64,000 nt of DNA from Pseudomonas sp. PA15(2017) (lineage in GTDB: Bacteria; Pseudomonadota; Gammaproteobacteria; Pseudomonadales; Pseudomonadaceae), in contig NZ_MSXV01000025.1 in assembly GCF_001945395.1 (NCBI RefSeq), forward strand, positions 1-64,000, written 5' to 3'. The translations under genes were made by a program, and so were the position numbers. Below, one piece after another: positions 63,199 to 64,000 of this stretch (positions within the stretch are counted from its first letter, which is position 1; each line of letters opens with the position of its first letter). Below the pieces are notes generated by a model, which searched no databases, had not been told where the DNA came from, and was given only the letters and a program-made list of their open reading frames with translations.

Positions 63199-63444
63199 TC
63201 CCGGGTATCGCTGCGCTTAACCCAGGCTACGTAACTGCGCCATCGCCGTGGGTCATGCCGACCCGGAAGCACCGGTCAATCGACTGATCAGCGAGCGCTT
63301 GGCGCTGGGCGCGTTCTGCACGTTGGTGGAGTGAGCAGGGAAGCGCGACCAGAGAATAGCTGTGGCTGAAGTAATCCCGGGTGTCGTTTCACTCGACGCC
63401 GGGCTACCCGACCGTAGCCTGGGTTGAGCCTGCGAAACCCGGGA
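63199..63444. repeat. Three REP-like units around a gene remnant
   Basis: Units at 63199-63231 and 63375-63407 (tcccgggt ... gggctac or aggctac type) are direct copies. The unit at 63413-63444 (cgtagcct ... acccggga) is inverted. Units two and three form a hairpin. Nothing else is seen in 63335-63555. Confidence 0.65.
63221..63334 (+). pseudogene. C-terminal remnant of a nitroreductase-family gene
   Basis: The frame reads NCAIAVGHADPEAPVNRLIS then ERLALGAFCTLVE and stops at 63332-63334. The pattern GxADPxAPVNRxxSER is the usual C-terminus of nitroreductases. There is no start, and an in-frame stop at 63218-63220 closes it upstream. Only the last about 37 residues remain, beside REP-like repeats. 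Confidence 0.55.
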
Positions 63445-63558
63445 ACGATCTCGCGCTCACCCCCTCGGCTACACAAATCCCCTGAACCCCACCTGCACTC
63501 GACAGTCAGTCTCCTACGGCTGATTATTTCAAAGTATGTCTGTCGTTGATGTCGAGTA

Positions 63559-63625
63559 TTACAAAATGTAATTGGGCTGATCGCTGCCTGGGCAGTAATC
63601 TGCAGGGCATTCACTGCCTGGGCAG
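63559..63625 (+). promoter_or_regulatory. Promoter and twin operators of the MarR gene
   Basis: CTGCC-TG-GGCAG occurs at 63584-63595 and again at 63614-63625, exactly 30 bases apart. Candidate -35 TTGGGC (63572-63577) and -10 TAATCT (63596-63601) place the first copy in the spacer and the second after the start point. Another palindrome, TTACA-aaa-TGTAA (63559-63571), adjoins the -35. This fits MarR autorepression. Confidence 0.6.
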
Positions 63626-63635
63626 GTAATTTCTC

Positions 63636-64000
63636 ATGCCGCATTTCGACCGCGAACGTTTTTCGCTGCAGCACTCGCCCGGCCACCTGATCGCGCTGAC
63701 CAATCAGCTCAAGGATCGCCTGCTGGAGCGCCACCTGGTGGACCACGACGTGACCGCCGCGCAGTTCAAGGTGGTGCTGCTGATCAGCCAGAGCCGCGCC
63801 AGCACCCCGGCCGACCTGGTGCGCCTGCTCAGCCTCGACAGCGGGGCGATGACCCGCATGCTCGACCGCCTGGAACAGAAGGGCCTGCTGACCCGCGAGC
63901 GCAGCGTCGAGGATCGCCGCCAGGTGCGCCTCACCCTTACCGAAGCCGGCATTGCCCTGGGCGTGCGGGTACCGCAGATCGCCGCCGACGCTACCAACGA
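63636..64000 (+). CDS. MarR-family regulator, cut by window end
   Basis: At least 121 residues of a MarR protein starting MPHFDRERFSLQHSPGHLIA, with DLVRLLSLDSGAMTRMLDRL (recognition helix) and KGLLTRERSVEDRRQVRLTL (wing). It runs off the window at 64000 without a stop. Twin CTGCCTGGGCAG palindromes precede it. Regulators of this type commonly control an efflux operon downstream; that part is outside the window. Confidence 0.9.
   Translation, partial: MPHFDRERFSLQHSPGHLIALTNQLKDRLLERHLVDHDVTAAQFKVVLLISQSRASTPADLVRLLSLDSGAMTRMLDRLEQKGLLTRERSVEDRRQVRLTLTEAGIALGVRVPQIAADATN

Overview
The window is chromosomal DNA from a gamma-proteobacterium of the Pseudomonas group. The evidence is the gene families, the high GC content and the gene order. 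Several blocks follow the order I remember from P. aeruginosa: ETF-QO/etfB/etfA; deaD; alaA/msrB/glutathione peroxidase/ospR/sagS; fadE; an ABC exporter pair; earP/efp; phhA/phhB/phhR; and the LysR-ich-acd-mmgE-ict-ccl-TRAP itaconate block. Blocks that are far apart in P. aeruginosa are joined here, and there are genes for glucosylglycerol synthesis and repeat families typical of the environmental mendocina/oleovorans-like pseudomonads. The species itself is inferred, not proven.

Layout. 1-4 kb: electron-transfer flavoprotein and its quinone oxidoreductase on divergent strands, with a PsrA-type operator candidate. 4-12 kb: an alpha/beta hydrolase, a three-gene envelope operon (periplasmic binding protein, DUF4398 lipoprotein, OmpA lipoprotein), a MocR-type regulator, a three-gene von Willebrand lipoprotein/ECF sigma/membrane protein operon, and an Ala/Pro-rich lipoprotein. 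12-22 kb: CPBP protease, class II DAHP synthase, methyltransferase, DEAD-box helicase, pabB, DODA dioxygenase and tpm, with several inverted-repeat-bounded repeat elements between genes. 22-31 kb: htpX, SDR, alaA, and a peroxide/methionine-sulfoxide repair cluster (msrB, gpx, ospR, msrC) beside the hybrid kinase sagS. 31.9-32.3 kb: a duplicated tRNA-Glu/tRNA-Gly pair. 32-40 kb: fadE, GST, ABC exporter, CorA-type transporter, crotonase. 40-41 kb: tRNA-Ser followed by a decaying Txe/YoeB toxin-antitoxin pair. 41-47 kb: MFS transporter, earP/efp (EF-P with Arg32), Smr protein, isochorismatase-like hydrolase, prmB. 47-55 kb: isolated cobF, bifunctional glucosylglycerol-phosphate synthase/phosphatase, a second MFS transporter, and the phenylalanine hydroxylase genes with their regulator. 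55-64 kb: itaconate degradation cluster with its LysR regulator, a TRAP binding protein without its membrane subunits, a nitroreductase remnant among REP-like repeats, and a MarR gene cut by the window end.

Common themes are acyl-CoA and amino-acid catabolism feeding ETF and the quinone pool, defence against organic peroxide and oxidised methionine, osmoadaptation, and modified translation factors. The least explained items are the vWA/ECF/membrane-protein operon, the repeat elements bounded by GAGCCTGTTCAAAGTCT-type ends that abut stop codons, the degraded toxin-antitoxin pair, and the orphan DctP at the end of the itaconate cluster.
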